Source: AC-32 sp963788215
GTDB taxonomy: Bacteria; Actinomycetota; Thermoleophilia; Gaiellales; Gaiellaceae
Direction of reading: 5' to 3'
Length of the DNA: 64,000 bases
NCBI GenBank assembly: GCA_963788215.1
Contig: CAWBFX010000010.1
Span: 868,001 to 932,000 of the forward strand
The translations under genes were made by a program, and so were the position numbers. The notes under the pieces are model-generated. The model had not been told where the DNA came from, ran no database searches, and worked only from the letters and a program-made list of their open reading frames with translations. Below, piece by piece: positions 1-7,989 of this stretch; within the stretch, counting starts at the first letter, position 1; each line of letters opens with the position of its first letter.

Positions 1-405
1 CGGCTGGCGTTCTCGCTGCACGCGCCCGAGGACGCGCTGCGCTCGGGCCTGATGCCCGTCAACGAGCGCTACCCGCTCGCCGAGGTGCTCGCGGAGTGCC
101 GCCGCTACTTCGCACTGCGCCGGCGTAAGGTCTTCGTCGAGTACGTGATGCTCGCCGGCGTCAACGACCGCGTCGAGCAGGCGCGGCAGCTGGCGGAGCT
201 CCTCGACCGCCGGGTCTTCAAGGTGAACCTGATCCCGTACAACCCGACCGGCGCGTTCGACGGCTCCTCGCGCCGCGCGATCGACGCGTTCAAGGCGGTG
301 CTCGACCGCGCCGGGGTGCCCGCGACGGTGCGGCTCACGCGCGGCCGGGACATCGAAGCGGCCTGCGGCCAGCTCGCGGCCTCGCGCGACGCCGCCGCGG
401 CATAG
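1..405 (+). CDS. rlmN: 23S rRNA/tRNA adenine-C2 methyltransferase RlmN, C-terminal part
   Basis: The gene runs in from the left edge, so only the last 134 residues are seen. RlmN is a cytosolic radical-SAM enzyme that methylates C2 of A2503 in 23S rRNA and of A37 in some tRNAs. The C-terminal landmarks are present in order: LAFSLHA at the edge, LMPVN..YPL, VEYVMLAGVNDR, VNLIPYNP, and a terminal VRLTRGRDIEAACGQLA. The last motif holds the second catalytic cysteine near the end of the protein. The radical-SAM CxxxCxxC motif lies outside the window. The stop codon TAG is also part of the -10 box proposed for the next gene. Confidence 0.93.
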   Translation, partial: RLAFSLHAPEDALRSGLMPVNERYPLAEVLAECRRYFALRRRKVFVEYVMLAGVNDRVEQARQLAELLDRRVFKVNLIPYNPTGAFDGSSRRAIDAFKAVLDRAGVPATVRLTRGRDIEAACGQLAASRDAAAA

Positions 406-408
406 ACT
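403..408 (+). promoter_or_regulatory. -10 box TAGACT of a leaderless transcript
   Basis: TAGACT ends 7 bases before the GTG start at 416, so transcription would begin at or next to the start codon. No Shine-Dalgarno sequence is present. It overlaps the rlmN stop codon. The role is inferred from position and from the same pattern at many other starts in this window. Confidence 0.5.
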
Positions 409-415
409 CGCCGCC

Positions 416-1763
416 GTGGCGGAGCCGTGGTTCGACGAGCTGGCGGAGCTGGTCTCGATCCCGAGTGTCAGCGCGGATCCGGCTCGGTCGGAAGACGTCG
501 GGCGCGCGGCCGAGTGGCTGGCCGAGTTCGTCCGCGGAGCCGGTGGTTCCGCCGAGGTCGTCCCGACCGAGACGCAGCCGCTGATCATCGGCGACCTGCC
601 CGCCTCGAACGGAGCCCAGGGTCAGACCCGGGGTCAGACCCCGGTTCCGACCGTTCTCGTCTACGGCCACGTCGACGTACAGCCGCCCGACCCGCTCGAG
701 CTCTGGGATTCGGACCCGTTCACGCTCGAGGAGCGCGACGGCTGGCTCTTCGGCCGCGGCGTCGTCGACGACAAGGGCCAGCTCTACATCCTGCTCAAGG
801 CGGCTTCCGAGCTCGCCGCCGCGGGAGAGCTTCCCGGTGAACGTGCGGGTGTGCTGCGACGCCGAGGAGGAGACCGGCGGTCACCAGATCGTCGACTTCC
901 TCGCGGCCGACGAGCGCGGGGCGGACGCGGCGATCATCTTCGACAGCGGCATGACGACCCGCGGCGTGCCCGAGTTCAACGTGGCGACCCGCGGTCTCGT
1001 CTACTTCCACCTCGTCCTGCGCACGGGCGCGCGCGACCTGCACTCCGGCGTCTACGGCGGCGCCGCGCTGAATGCGATGCACGCGCTCAGCACCATGCTC
1101 TCGAAGGTGCTCGCGCAGGATGGCAAGCTGCCCGAGCCGCTGCGAGCGGGAATCGCGCCTCCGACCGAGCAGGAGCGCGCCGCCTGGGTCGAGCTCGTGC
1201 CGGGCTCGCAACTCCTCGACGAGGCAGGCGTGCGCGGCGCGTACTCCGCGGCCGCCGAGGAGTTCTACCTGCGAACGACTGCCGAGCCCGCGCTCGACGT
1301 GAACGGGATCGCGGGCGGCTCGCCGGTGCTACAGAAGACCGTGCTGCCGGTCTCGGCGGAGGCGAACCTCTCGATCCGGCTCGCTCCGGGCCAGGACGTC
1401 GACGAGATCGCGGCCGCGCTCGACGCTCTGCTCCGCGAGGCCGCTCCCGACGGCGCCGAGCTCGAGCTGACGCGCCTCTCGTCGAGCGCGCCGGGGCTCG
1501 TGCCGCCCGATGCTCCCGCCGTGCAGCTCGGGCTGGACGCGTTCGAGAAGACCTTCGGACGGCGGCCGCTGCTCGTGCGCTCCGGCGGGACCCTCCCGAT
1601 CGTGCCCGCACTCGCGGACAAGGGCATCCCGACGATCATCACCGGCTTCGCCCTCCCGGAGAGCAACATCCACTCGCCGAACGAGCGGCTGCTCGCCGAG
1701 TTCGTGCCGCTCGGCCTGGAGACCGCGCGAGAGCTCTTCCGGAGCCTCGCCGCCCTCGCATGA
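416..1763 (+). CDS. M20 family metallopeptidase/dipeptidase, frameshifted
   Basis: Zinc-dependent M20 (carboxypeptidase/dipeptidase-like) hydrolase, about 448 residues once corrected. Before the break the metal-site motifs GHVDVQP and RGVVDDKG are seen, with an aspartate that bridges the metals. After it come CDAEEETGG (catalytic and ligand glutamates), ARDLHSGVYGG and a final NIHSPNER. The first part is in one frame up to about base 833, and the rest continues one base later from about 834. Removing one C from the CCC run at 833-835 joins them as GELPVNVRVCCDAEEE. An extra GQTRGQTP between DLPASNGA and PTVLVYGH comes from a palindromic repeat. The stop overlaps the next ATG (ATGA). Real decay is less likely than a sequence error, because both halves are fully conserved. 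Confidence 0.85.
619..644. repeat. GGGGTC-A-GACCCC palindromic repeat inside a coding region
   Basis: Bases 628-644 form a perfect 17-base palindrome (CCGGGGTC, A, GACCCCGG). A shorter GGGTCAGACCC directly precedes it at 619-629. The unit adds codons in frame to the M20 peptidase between two conserved segments. Related units lie at about 2685-2708, 8746-8768 and 29876-29902. Confidence 0.7.
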
Positions 1764-2656
1764 CCGAGCTCGACCCTGCTTCTGAGATCGACCGCGAGCT
1801 GCGCGAGCGGATCGACGAGCCTGCCTCGAAGGAGGCCGAGCGCGACGCCCGTCTCACGCCGGCCGAGGCGGTCGCGCAGATGCGGATCAACGTGCCGGCG
1901 CAGCGGAGCCGGAAGCTGCGGTCGCTCCTCGAGCGCGTGAACGCCGACGAGGGCCTGAAGGCGTGGTGGCACGTCGCGAACGTGAACGCCGTCAAGCGGC
2001 TCGGGATCAACGACCACTCGTGGGTGCACATCCAGATCGTCGCCAACATCGCGCTGCGGCTCCTGCGGATCTTCCAGAAGCGCGATATCCAGCCGGCGAT
2101 GGTCGCCGACTACGACATGAAGCAGGAGGACGCGGAGGTCGTCGTTCTCCTCGGAGCGCTCCTGCACTGCGTCGGGATGGCCGTCCACCGCGACCGGCAC
2201 GAGGACTGGAGCCTCTTCCTCGCCGAACCGAAGGCCCGCGAGCTGCTGGCCGGGATCTACGAGGAGCCGGAGCTGACGGTCGTCGTCTCGGAGGTGCTCC
2301 AAGCGATCACCTCGCACCGCGAGTCGGGCCACCCACTGACCCTCGAGGCCGGGATCGTGCGCGTGGCCGACGCGCTCGACATCGAGGAGGGCCGCTCCCG
2401 AATCCCATTCGAGCGCGGTCGCGTCTCGATCCACTCGATCTCGGCGGCCGCGATCGACGAGGTGATCATCTCCGAGGGCAAGGACCGCGCCGTCTCCGTC
2501 GAGATCAAGATGAACAACTCGGCCGGGCTCTACCAGGTCGACGAGCTGCTGAAGGCGAAGCTGCACGGCTCCGGTCTGGAGCCGTACGTCGAGGTCGTCG
2601 CGCGCATCGACACCGAGTCCGAGAAGAGCCTGGTGCCGATCTACCGCCTCGAGTAG
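1760..2656 (+). CDS. HD-domain-like protein with altered HD motif
   Basis: Protein of 298 residues starting at ATG 1760, which overlaps the previous stop as ATGA, so the two genes are probably co-translated. The central part resembles metal-dependent HD phosphohydrolases. NDHSWVHIQIV gives a first histidine, LLGALLHCVGMAVHR sits where the HD pair is expected, and VRVADALDIEEG gives the last aspartate. In the key position the sequence reads His-Cys, not His-Asp, so hydrolase activity is doubtful or uses another ligand. The N-terminus is highly charged and helical. Substrate is unknown. It should not be read as one protein with the upstream peptidase, whose first half happens to share this frame. 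Confidence 0.65.
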   Translation: MTELDPASEIDRELRERIDEPASKEAERDARLTPAEAVAQMRINVPAQRSRKLRSLLERVNADEGLKAWWHVANVNAVKRLGINDHSWVHIQIVANIALRLLRIFQKRDIQPAMVADYDMKQEDAEVVVLLGALLHCVGMAVHRDRHEDWSLFLAEPKARELLAGIYEEPELTVVVSEVLQAITSHRESGHPLTLEAGIVRVADALDIEEGRSRIPFERGRVSIHSISAAAIDEVIISEGKDRAVSVEIKMNNSAGLYQVDELLKAKLHGSGLEPYVEVVARIDTESEKSLVPIYRLE

Positions 2657-2676
2657 GCCGGCCGCCGGCCCTTTTG

Positions 2677-2708
2677 GCCACGTACCGGGCCTGACCCCGG
2701 ACGTGGCC
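2677..2708. terminator. Hairpin between convergent genes, built on the palindromic repeat
   Basis: GGCCACGT at 2677-2684 pairs with ACGTGGCC at 2701-2708, and CCGGG pairs with CCCGG inside. It lies in the 65-base gap between two converging stop codons, so it could end transcription in both directions. There is no clear U-run. The right half, CTGACCCCGGACGTGGCC, is identical to 29885-29902. Confidence 0.55.
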
Positions 2709-2721
2709 GTTCTGGACGCGC

Positions 2722-3417
2722 CTACTTCGGGAGCGGCTCGAGGCTGTAGCCGACGCCGTAGCGGGTCTGGACGAAGGTGTGCTTCGAGGCGCGCGCGTCG
2801 ATCTTCTCGCGCAGCCGCCGCACGCAGACGTCGACCGTGCGGTCGCGGTGCGTGGCCCGGCGGCCCCAGATTCGCTGTAGGAGCTCGTCCCGCGAGGCGA
2901 CCCGCCCTCGATCCAGGGCAAGCGTGTAGAGGAGCCGGAACTCGGTCGGTGTCAGCTCGGCGTTCTCACCATCGACGAAGGCCTGAACGGAGCGCGGGTC
3001 GATCCGCAGCTCCTCGATCACGATCTCCTCGCCGCGCTCCTCGTGGATCCCGCGAACGCCGCGGCGCGCTGCGGCCTCGACCCGCGCGACGAGCTCCTTC
3101 ATCGAGAACGGCTTGACGAGGTAGTCGTCGGCCCCGATCTGCAGCGCGTGCACGCGGTCGTGCTCGGTCCCGCGGGCGCTGACGACCACGATCGGCGTAC
3201 CGATCGCCTCGGCCCGCGCCTGCTCGATCAGGCTCCAGCCGTCGAGCCCGGGGAGCATCAGGTCGAGCACGAGCACGTCGGGCCGCTCGTAGCGCAGGCG
3301 CGCCAGCCCGGTCTCGCCGCCGGCGACGCGCACGGGCTCGAGCCCGGCGGCCGCGAGGTGCTGCGCCATGCCCTCGGCGATCAACTCGTCGTCTTCGACG
3401 ATCAGGACCTTGGTCAC
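2722..3417 (-). CDS. OmpR/PhoB-family response regulator (phosphate regulon candidate)
   Basis: DNA-binding response regulator of 231 residues. The receiver domain (1-120) has the acidic pocket EDDE near residue 8, the phospho-acceptor Asp near 51 in VLVLDLMLPG, and the conserved lysine in LVKPF. The C-terminal winged helix (about 140-230) reads LTPTEFRLLYTLAL, RDELLQRIWG, then RTVDVCVRRLREKI. GTG start, with a TAGGGT -10-like box 9 bases upstream on its strand. It lies head to head with a histidine kinase and next to the pst genes, so it is probably the PhoB/RegX3-like regulator that reads the PHO box in front of pstC/pstS. That role is inference from context. Confidence 0.9.
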   Translation of the reverse strand: MTKVLIVEDDELIAEGMAQHLAAAGLEPVRVAGGETGLARLRYERPDVLVLDLMLPGLDGWSLIEQARAEAIGTPIVVVSARGTEHDRVHALQIGADDYLVKPFSMKELVARVEAAARRGVRGIHEERGEEIVIEELRIDPRSVQAFVDGENAELTPTEFRLLYTLALDRGRVASRDELLQRIWGRRATHRDRTVDVCVRRLREKIDARASKHTFVQTRYGVGYSLEPLPK

Positions 3418-3432
3418 GCGATACTCACCCTA

Positions 3433-4116
3433 ATGGGGAGCCCCGAGTACGAAGAGCTTCGCACCGCCTTCACGGCGGCGGTCTCGCACGAGCTACGCAC
3501 GCCGCTCGCCCGGCTCCTCGCGCTGCTCGACACTGCCGAGCTCCCCGGCGCGGACCTGCCGCAGCTGCTCCGGCAGGCGCGCGAGCAGGTCGATGAGATG
3601 ACGGAGCTGGTCGATGACATCCTCTTCCTGAGCGAGCTCGAGCAGGGGCGAGAGGTCGTCGCGCTGGGAGAGACCGAGGCCGCGCCCGTCCTGCACGACG
3701 TCGTCGCCGAGCGCCGCGAGCGGGCCGAGACCGCCGGCCTCAGGCTCGAGCTCAGGGTCGCGGACGAGGCGATCCGCGTCCCGCTGCGCCGCCGCATGCT
3801 GCGCACCGTCGCCGAGAACCTCGTCGAGAACGCGATCCGGTACGCCGGCGAGGGCGCGACCTGCGTCGTCTCGCTCCGCACCGAGGACGGTCAGATCGTG
3901 CTCCAGGTCGCCGACGACGGGGCCGGCGTCCCCGAGGAGGACGCGGCGCGGCTCTTCGAGCGCTTCTTCCGCTCCGACCGGGCGCGGACCACCCGCGGGA
4001 GCGGTCTCGGTCTCGCGATCGTCAAGCATGTGGTCGAGACCGCAGGCGGGCACGTCGAAGCCCGCGGCTCGAAAGGCCACGGGCTCGACGTGCGTTGCGT
4101 GCTGCCAAGCGCCTAG
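3433..4116 (+). CDS. Soluble sensor-less histidine kinase (PhoR/SenX3-like core)
   Basis: Kinase of only 227 residues. It opens directly with the dimerisation/phospho-acceptor helix (SHELRTPLARL, His near residue 19). The ATPase domain follows: N box NLVENAIRYA, G1 VADDGAGVP, F box FERFFRSD, G2 GSGLGLAIVKHV. There is no sensor domain and no membrane segment. ATG 3433 has no ribosome site, but GATACT ends 7 bases upstream, which suggests a leaderless start. Reading further upstream would run antisense through the regulator gene and was not accepted. Its TAG stop shares a CTAG with the stop of pstS on the other strand. A PstB/PhoU input would fit, but is unproven. Confidence 0.85.
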   Translation: MGSPEYEELRTAFTAAVSHELRTPLARLLALLDTAELPGADLPQLLRQAREQVDEMTELVDDILFLSELEQGREVVALGETEAAPVLHDVVAERRERAETAGLRLELRVADEAIRVPLRRRMLRTVAENLVENAIRYAGEGATCVVSLRTEDGQIVLQVADDGAGVPEEDAARLFERFFRSDRARTTRGSGLGLAIVKHVVETAGGHVEARGSKGHGLDVRCVLPSA

Positions 4117-5132
4117 GTGTGCAGCTTGGCGGTGGTCTTGCGGGCCGCCTTGGTGACGACCGCCGGCAGCTTGATGAAGAGCAGCGGCCGGCCATAGGAC
4201 TGGCCTTTCGTCACCGCCCAGTCGACGAACGTCTTGAGGGCGGGCGCCTTGTCCGTCTTGAGCGGCACGATCACCCAGGTGAAGGTGCAGATCGGGTAGC
4301 CGGCCGGGACGCTCTTCGGCGGGTCGACCACCGAGATCGCGTTGTTGGCCGGGACCTTCTTCACGTGCTTTGCGACCGCCTGCACAGTCGTGCTGCGGGG
4401 CAGGAGGAAGCGACCGGCCCGATTCCTCATCTTCGCGACCTTGAAGTGGAACTTGTAGGCGTACGCGATGTCGGCGTAGGTGATGCCGCCCGGCGTCGTC
4501 TGGAGCTTCGCGGAGACGCCCGAGCTGCCCTTCGCGCCGACGCCCGCGGGGAAGGCCGGCTGCGTGCTCTTGCCGATCTTGTGCTTCCACTCCTTGCTGA
4601 CGCGGGAGAGGTAGTCGGTGAAGTTGTAGCTCGTACCGCTCCCGTCGCTGCGGAAGATCGGGACGATGTCCTCGTTGGGGAGGTCGACGCCCTTGTTGAT
4701 CGACCGGATCCGCTTGTCGTTCCACTTCTTGATGTGGCCGAGGTAGATGTTGGCCAGGACCGGGCCGGTGAGCTTGAGGCCGTAGCCGACTCCGGACACG
4801 TTGTACATGACCGAGGTGGCCGAGAACGCCCACGGGATCTGGACGCACCCGTGGCACGCGGAGAACTGGTCGGGGGTCATCGGCGCGTCACTGGCGCCGA
4901 AGTCGACGGTGCGGGCGGAGATCTGGGCGATGCCCGCGCCGCTGCCGATGGCGGAGTAGTTGATCTCGGCGTTCGGGTAGTGCGCCTGCCACTGCGCGAC
5001 GAGCGGGGCGACGAACGTGCTCCCGGCGCCCTGCAGGCTGTCCTTCTTCGCGCTTGCGCCCGCGAGACCGGCCAGCGCGAGTGCGCCGGCGGCGATGACC
5101 GCGACCGCAGCGAAGGTTCGCATGCGCTTCAA
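4113..5132 (-). CDS. pstS: Phosphate ABC transporter substrate-binding protein PstS
   Basis: Secreted phosphate-binding protein, 339 residues, that delivers phosphate to PstCAB. The first 28 residues form a signal peptide (AAVAVIAAGALALAGLAGASA). There is no lipobox cysteine, so it is either released or held in another way. Binding-loop landmarks are LQGAGSTFVAPLVAQW, SAIGSGAGI, VDFGASDAPM and FRSDGSGTSYNFTDYL. The start is taken as TTG 5132: AGGAG lies 6 bases ahead of it, but 15 ahead of the later ATG. It is transcribed away from pstC, whereas pstS usually leads the pstSCAB operon. Confidence 0.95.
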   Translation of the reverse strand: MKRMRTFAAVAVIAAGALALAGLAGASAKKDSLQGAGSTFVAPLVAQWQAHYPNAEINYSAIGSGAGIAQISARTVDFGASDAPMTPDQFSACHGCVQIPWAFSATSVMYNVSGVGYGLKLTGPVLANIYLGHIKKWNDKRIRSINKGVDLPNEDIVPIFRSDGSGTSYNFTDYLSRVSKEWKHKIGKSTQPAFPAGVGAKGSSGVSAKLQTTPGGITYADIAYAYKFHFKVAKMRNRAGRFLLPRSTTVQAVAKHVKKVPANNAISVVDPPKSVPAGYPICTFTWVIVPLKTDKAPALKTFVDWAVTKGQSYGRPLLFIKLPAVVTKAARKTTAKLHT

Positions 5133-5218
5133 GTGTTTCTCCTCTCCTCTTGCATCGGTGTGCGCCTTGAGCGTCGCCTGCCCCGGCTTGGCCGTGGGCT
5201 GAAAGGCGGTGTGCGTCT

Positions 5219-5240
5219 GGTAACGGTCCGGTAACGACAG
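5219..5240. promoter_or_regulatory. PHO-box-like direct repeats in the pstS/pstC divergent region
   Basis: Two 11-base direct repeats, GGTAACGGTCC (5219-5229) and GGTAACGACAG (5230-5240), keep the 11-base phase typical of PhoP/PhoB operators. On the other strand they read GTTACC-N5-GTTACC. An inverted CGTTACC at 5261-5267 overlaps the TACCGT -10 box (5264-5269), which ends 7 bases before the pstC GTG. The site is 37 bases from pstC and about 90 from pstS, so it could serve both. Binding by the regulator at 2722-3417 is inference. Confidence 0.65.
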
Positions 5241-5276
5241 TCCGAATCCGCCGCAGCCCTCGTTACCGTCCCTGCC

Positions 5277-6239
5277 GTGACCGTCGTGGCCACCGAGCAG
5301 CTGCGCAGCGGCCGGCGCGTGCGCGATTGGCTCGGCGACCGCATCCTGCTCGGAGCGACGATGGCCGCGGGGCTCGCCGCGCTCGCGCTCATCGCCCTGA
5401 TCGCCTACAAGGTGCTACGCGGGGCGCACCTCGCATTCAGCGAGTTCGGCCTGCCGTTCATCTGGCACAGCGCCTGGGATGCGAACAAGGGACTTTTTGG
5501 CGCTGCGCCCGGCCTCTTCGGTACCGCCGTGACGTCGTTCATCGCACTGCTGATCGCCACTCCGCTCGCGCTCGCGATCGCCCTCTTCCTCAGCGAGCTC
5601 GCGCCGCGAGGCGTGCACACCCTCCTCAGCTCGCTCGTGGAGATGTTGGCCGCGATCCCGAGCGTGGTGCTCGGGCTCTGGGGGATTCTCGTGCTCGGGC
5701 CCTTCCTGGCCGCCCACGTCGAGCCGTGGCTGCACCGAAACCTCGGTTTCATCCCGCTCTTCAGCGGCTCACCGCAGTCCAGCGGGATCCTGATCGCCGG
5801 GATCGTGCTCGCGATCATGGTCGTCCCGATCGTGGCGAGCGTCTGCCGCGAGCTCTTCCTGAGCGTGCCTCACGAGCTCGAGGAGGGAGCGCTGGCGCTC
5901 GGCGCCACGCGCTGGGAGATGGTGCGCGGCGTCGTCCTCTCGTCCTCATGGTCCGGGATCGCCGCCGCGATCATCCTCGGCCTCGGCCGGGCCCTCGGCG
6001 AGGCGATCGCCGTGACGCAGGTGATCGGCGCGGGCTGGGTGATCCGCGCCGACCTGTTCGGCCCCGGCGACACGCTGGCCAGCCGCATCGCGGGCCAGTA
6101 CCAGGGAGCCGTCTCGAAGCTCCAGATCGCGTCGCTGTTCTACCTCGCCGCGATCCTGCTCGTGATCGGGCTGCTGACGAATCTATTCGCCCAGCTGATC
6201 GTGCGCCGCTTCGCGGTCGTCCGGACGGGAGGCAGCTGA
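5277..6239 (+). CDS. pstC: Phosphate ABC transporter permease PstC
   Basis: Inner-membrane permease of 320 residues with about six membrane segments, starting with LAALALIALIAYKVL near residue 35. The binding-protein-dependent transport (EAA) loop reads EEGALALGATRWEMV near residue 210 and contacts the PstB ATPase. Start GTG 5277 is 7 bases after a TACCGT box, so a leaderless transcript is likely. It is first in pstC-pstA-pstB-phoU, with a 1-base TGATG overlap to pstA. Confidence 0.95.
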   Translation: MTVVATEQLRSGRRVRDWLGDRILLGATMAAGLAALALIALIAYKVLRGAHLAFSEFGLPFIWHSAWDANKGLFGAAPGLFGTAVTSFIALLIATPLALAIALFLSELAPRGVHTLLSSLVEMLAAIPSVVLGLWGILVLGPFLAAHVEPWLHRNLGFIPLFSGSPQSSGILIAGIVLAIMVVPIVASVCRELFLSVPHELEEGALALGATRWEMVRGVVLSSSWSGIAAAIILGLGRALGEAIAVTQVIGAGWVIRADLFGPGDTLASRIAGQYQGAVSKLQIASLFYLAAILLVIGLLTNLFAQLIVRRFAVVRTGGS

Positions 6240-7126
6240 TGGCCGCCGTCGACCCCGGGATCGACCTCCGCGGCGACGCGCGCGTGCGGCGCCGGCGGTT
6301 CGTGAACCGCCTCGCCCAGGCCGGCGCGACGCTTGCCGCGTTCATCGCCGTCGCCCTGCTCGGAATCGTCGTCTGGTCGATCGCCAAGCGGGGCGCCGGC
6401 GAGCTGTCGTGGGGCTTCCTGACGAAGGACCTGCCGATTCCGTTTTCGCCGGACAAGGGAGGGATCGCGCCGCTGCTCGTCGGGTCGGCGGTGCTCGTCG
6501 GGCTCGCAGGCCTGATGGCGCTCCCGCTGGGGGTCGGCATCGCGATCTACCTGGAGGAGTTCGCCTCGGCCCGCATGCGCATGGTGGTCCAGCTCGCGGT
6601 CGACCTCTTGAACGGCCTGCCGTCGATCATCATCGGCGTCTTCGTCTTCGGGCTACTGGTCTACGGCCACGCCCAGACCGGCTGGGCCGGGAGCATCGGC
6701 CTCGCGATCGTGATGCTCCCGCTGATCACGCGCTCGAGCCAGGAGGTGCTCGCGCTCGTGCCGAGCGCCCAGCGCGAGGGCGCCCTTGCCCTCGGAGCCA
6801 GCCGATGGCGCACCGTTCTCGGCGTGGTCCTTCCGAGCGCTCTCGGCGGGATCCTCACGGGGACGGTTCTCGCGATCGCACGGGCCGCCGGTGAAACGGC
6901 TCCGCTCCTGTTCGTGACGTCGATCTACGGGCGGACGATCGACTGGAACCCCGCGCACGCCCTCCCGAACGCGACCGTGCAGATCTTCATCTGGTCGGAG
7001 TCGCCCGACCCGGCCGACCACGAGCGCGCGTGGGCGACGGCGCTCGTGCTGATGATGTTCGTGCTCCTGACGAGCCTGATCGCGCGCCTTGCGCTCGCGC
7101 GGAACCGGCGCAGGCTGGGACGTTGA
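6239..7126 (+). CDS. pstA: Phosphate ABC transporter permease PstA
   Basis: Second permease of the phosphate transporter, 295 residues. Membrane segments include AAFIAVALLGIVVWSIA near the N-terminus and VLMMFVLLTSLIARLAL near the end. The EAA loop is QREGALALGASRWRTVLGVV. The PstA-type IPFSPDKGGIAPLLVGS and LNGLPSIIIGVFVFGL are present. ATG 6239 overlaps the pstC stop. Longer readings in this frame begin inside pstC and are not real. Confidence 0.95.
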   Translation: MAAVDPGIDLRGDARVRRRRFVNRLAQAGATLAAFIAVALLGIVVWSIAKRGAGELSWGFLTKDLPIPFSPDKGGIAPLLVGSAVLVGLAGLMALPLGVGIAIYLEEFASARMRMVVQLAVDLLNGLPSIIIGVFVFGLLVYGHAQTGWAGSIGLAIVMLPLITRSSQEVLALVPSAQREGALALGASRWRTVLGVVLPSALGGILTGTVLAIARAAGETAPLLFVTSIYGRTIDWNPAHALPNATVQIFIWSESPDPADHERAWATALVLMMFVLLTSLIARLALARNRRRLGR

Positions 7127-7137
7127 GCGAGGAGGAT

Positions 7138-7989
7138 GTGAGCACCGCCGATACGATGGCGCCGATGAGGCCGGTCGACGTCGCCCCGCGACAGGAGTCG
7201 CCGCCTCAGAGCGGTGCCGAGACCGTCTTCGACATCCAGGGCCTGACCGCTGCCTACGGATCGAACGTCGCGATCAAGGACGTCGGCCTCGACATCTCGC
7301 GCAACGTGATCACGGCCGTGATCGGGCCCTCGGGCTGCGGCAAGAGCACGTTCATCCGCTGCCTCAACCGGATGAACGACGAGGTCGCCAGCTTCCGGCA
7401 CGAGGGCCGGATCCTCTACCACGGCATCGACCTCTACGCGGGCGGCGTCGACCCGGTCGAGGTCCGAAGGCGGATCGGGATGGTCTTCCAGAAGCCGAAT
7501 CCGTTTCCGAAGACGATCTACGACAACGTGGCCTGGGCGCCGCGCGTCCTGGGCCTGAAGAAGGGCCTCGACGAGCGCGTCGAGAAGGCGCTCCACGGTG
7601 CGGCGCTGTGGGACGAGGTCAAGGACCGGCTCAAGAAGAGCGCGCTCTCGCTCTCCGGCGGCCAGCAGCAGCGGCTCTGCATCGCCCGGGCCATCGCGAT
7701 CGAGCCGGACGTGCTTCTGCTCGACGAGCCCGCCTCGGCGCTGGACCCCATCGCCACGCAGAAGATCGAAGAGCTGATGCGCCAGTTGAGGCAGGACTAC
7801 ACGCTCGTGATCGTGACCCACAACATGCAGCAGGCCGCGCGGGTCGCCGACCGCACCGCGTTCTTCAGCCTCGACGTGGAGGACGGCAACCGCGCCGGCG
7901 TGCTCGTGGAGTACGACGACACCGAGAAGATCTTCACGGCCCCGGCCGACAAGCGCACCGAGGACTACGTCACGGGGCGGTTCGGATGA
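7138..7989 (+). CDS. pstB: Phosphate ABC transporter ATP-binding protein PstB
   Basis: Cytosolic ATPase that drives PstCA, 283 residues from GTG 7138. Walker A is GPSGCGKST, the Q-loop region MVFQKPNPFP is PstB-specific, the ABC signature is LSGGQQQRLCIARA, Walker B is VLLLDEPASALDP, and the switch histidine is in IVTHNM. GAGG lies 5 bases ahead of the GTG. In-frame TTG 7123 and ATG 7156 are alternatives, because the first 30 residues are a poorly conserved tail. The stop overlaps the phoU start (ATGA). Confidence 0.95.
   Translation: MSTADTMAPMRPVDVAPRQESPPQSGAETVFDIQGLTAAYGSNVAIKDVGLDISRNVITAVIGPSGCGKSTFIRCLNRMNDEVASFRHEGRILYHGIDLYAGGVDPVEVRRRIGMVFQKPNPFPKTIYDNVAWAPRVLGLKKGLDERVEKALHGAALWDEVKDRLKKSALSLSGGQQQRLCIARAIAIEPDVLLLDEPASALDPIATQKIEELMRQLRQDYTLVIVTHNMQQAARVADRTAFFSLDVEDGNRAGVLVEYDDTEKIFTAPADKRTEDYVTGRFG

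Noticed and set aside
416..2656. One 746-residue protein joining the M20 peptidase start to the HD-like protein
   Set aside because: The middle 300 residues are Arg-rich and unlike any family. The true peptidase continues in another frame, and a proper ATG opens the HD-like gene at 1760.
3043..3432. Longer N-terminus for the histidine kinase
   Set aside because: It would be translated antisense through the response regulator and has no sensor-like sequence.
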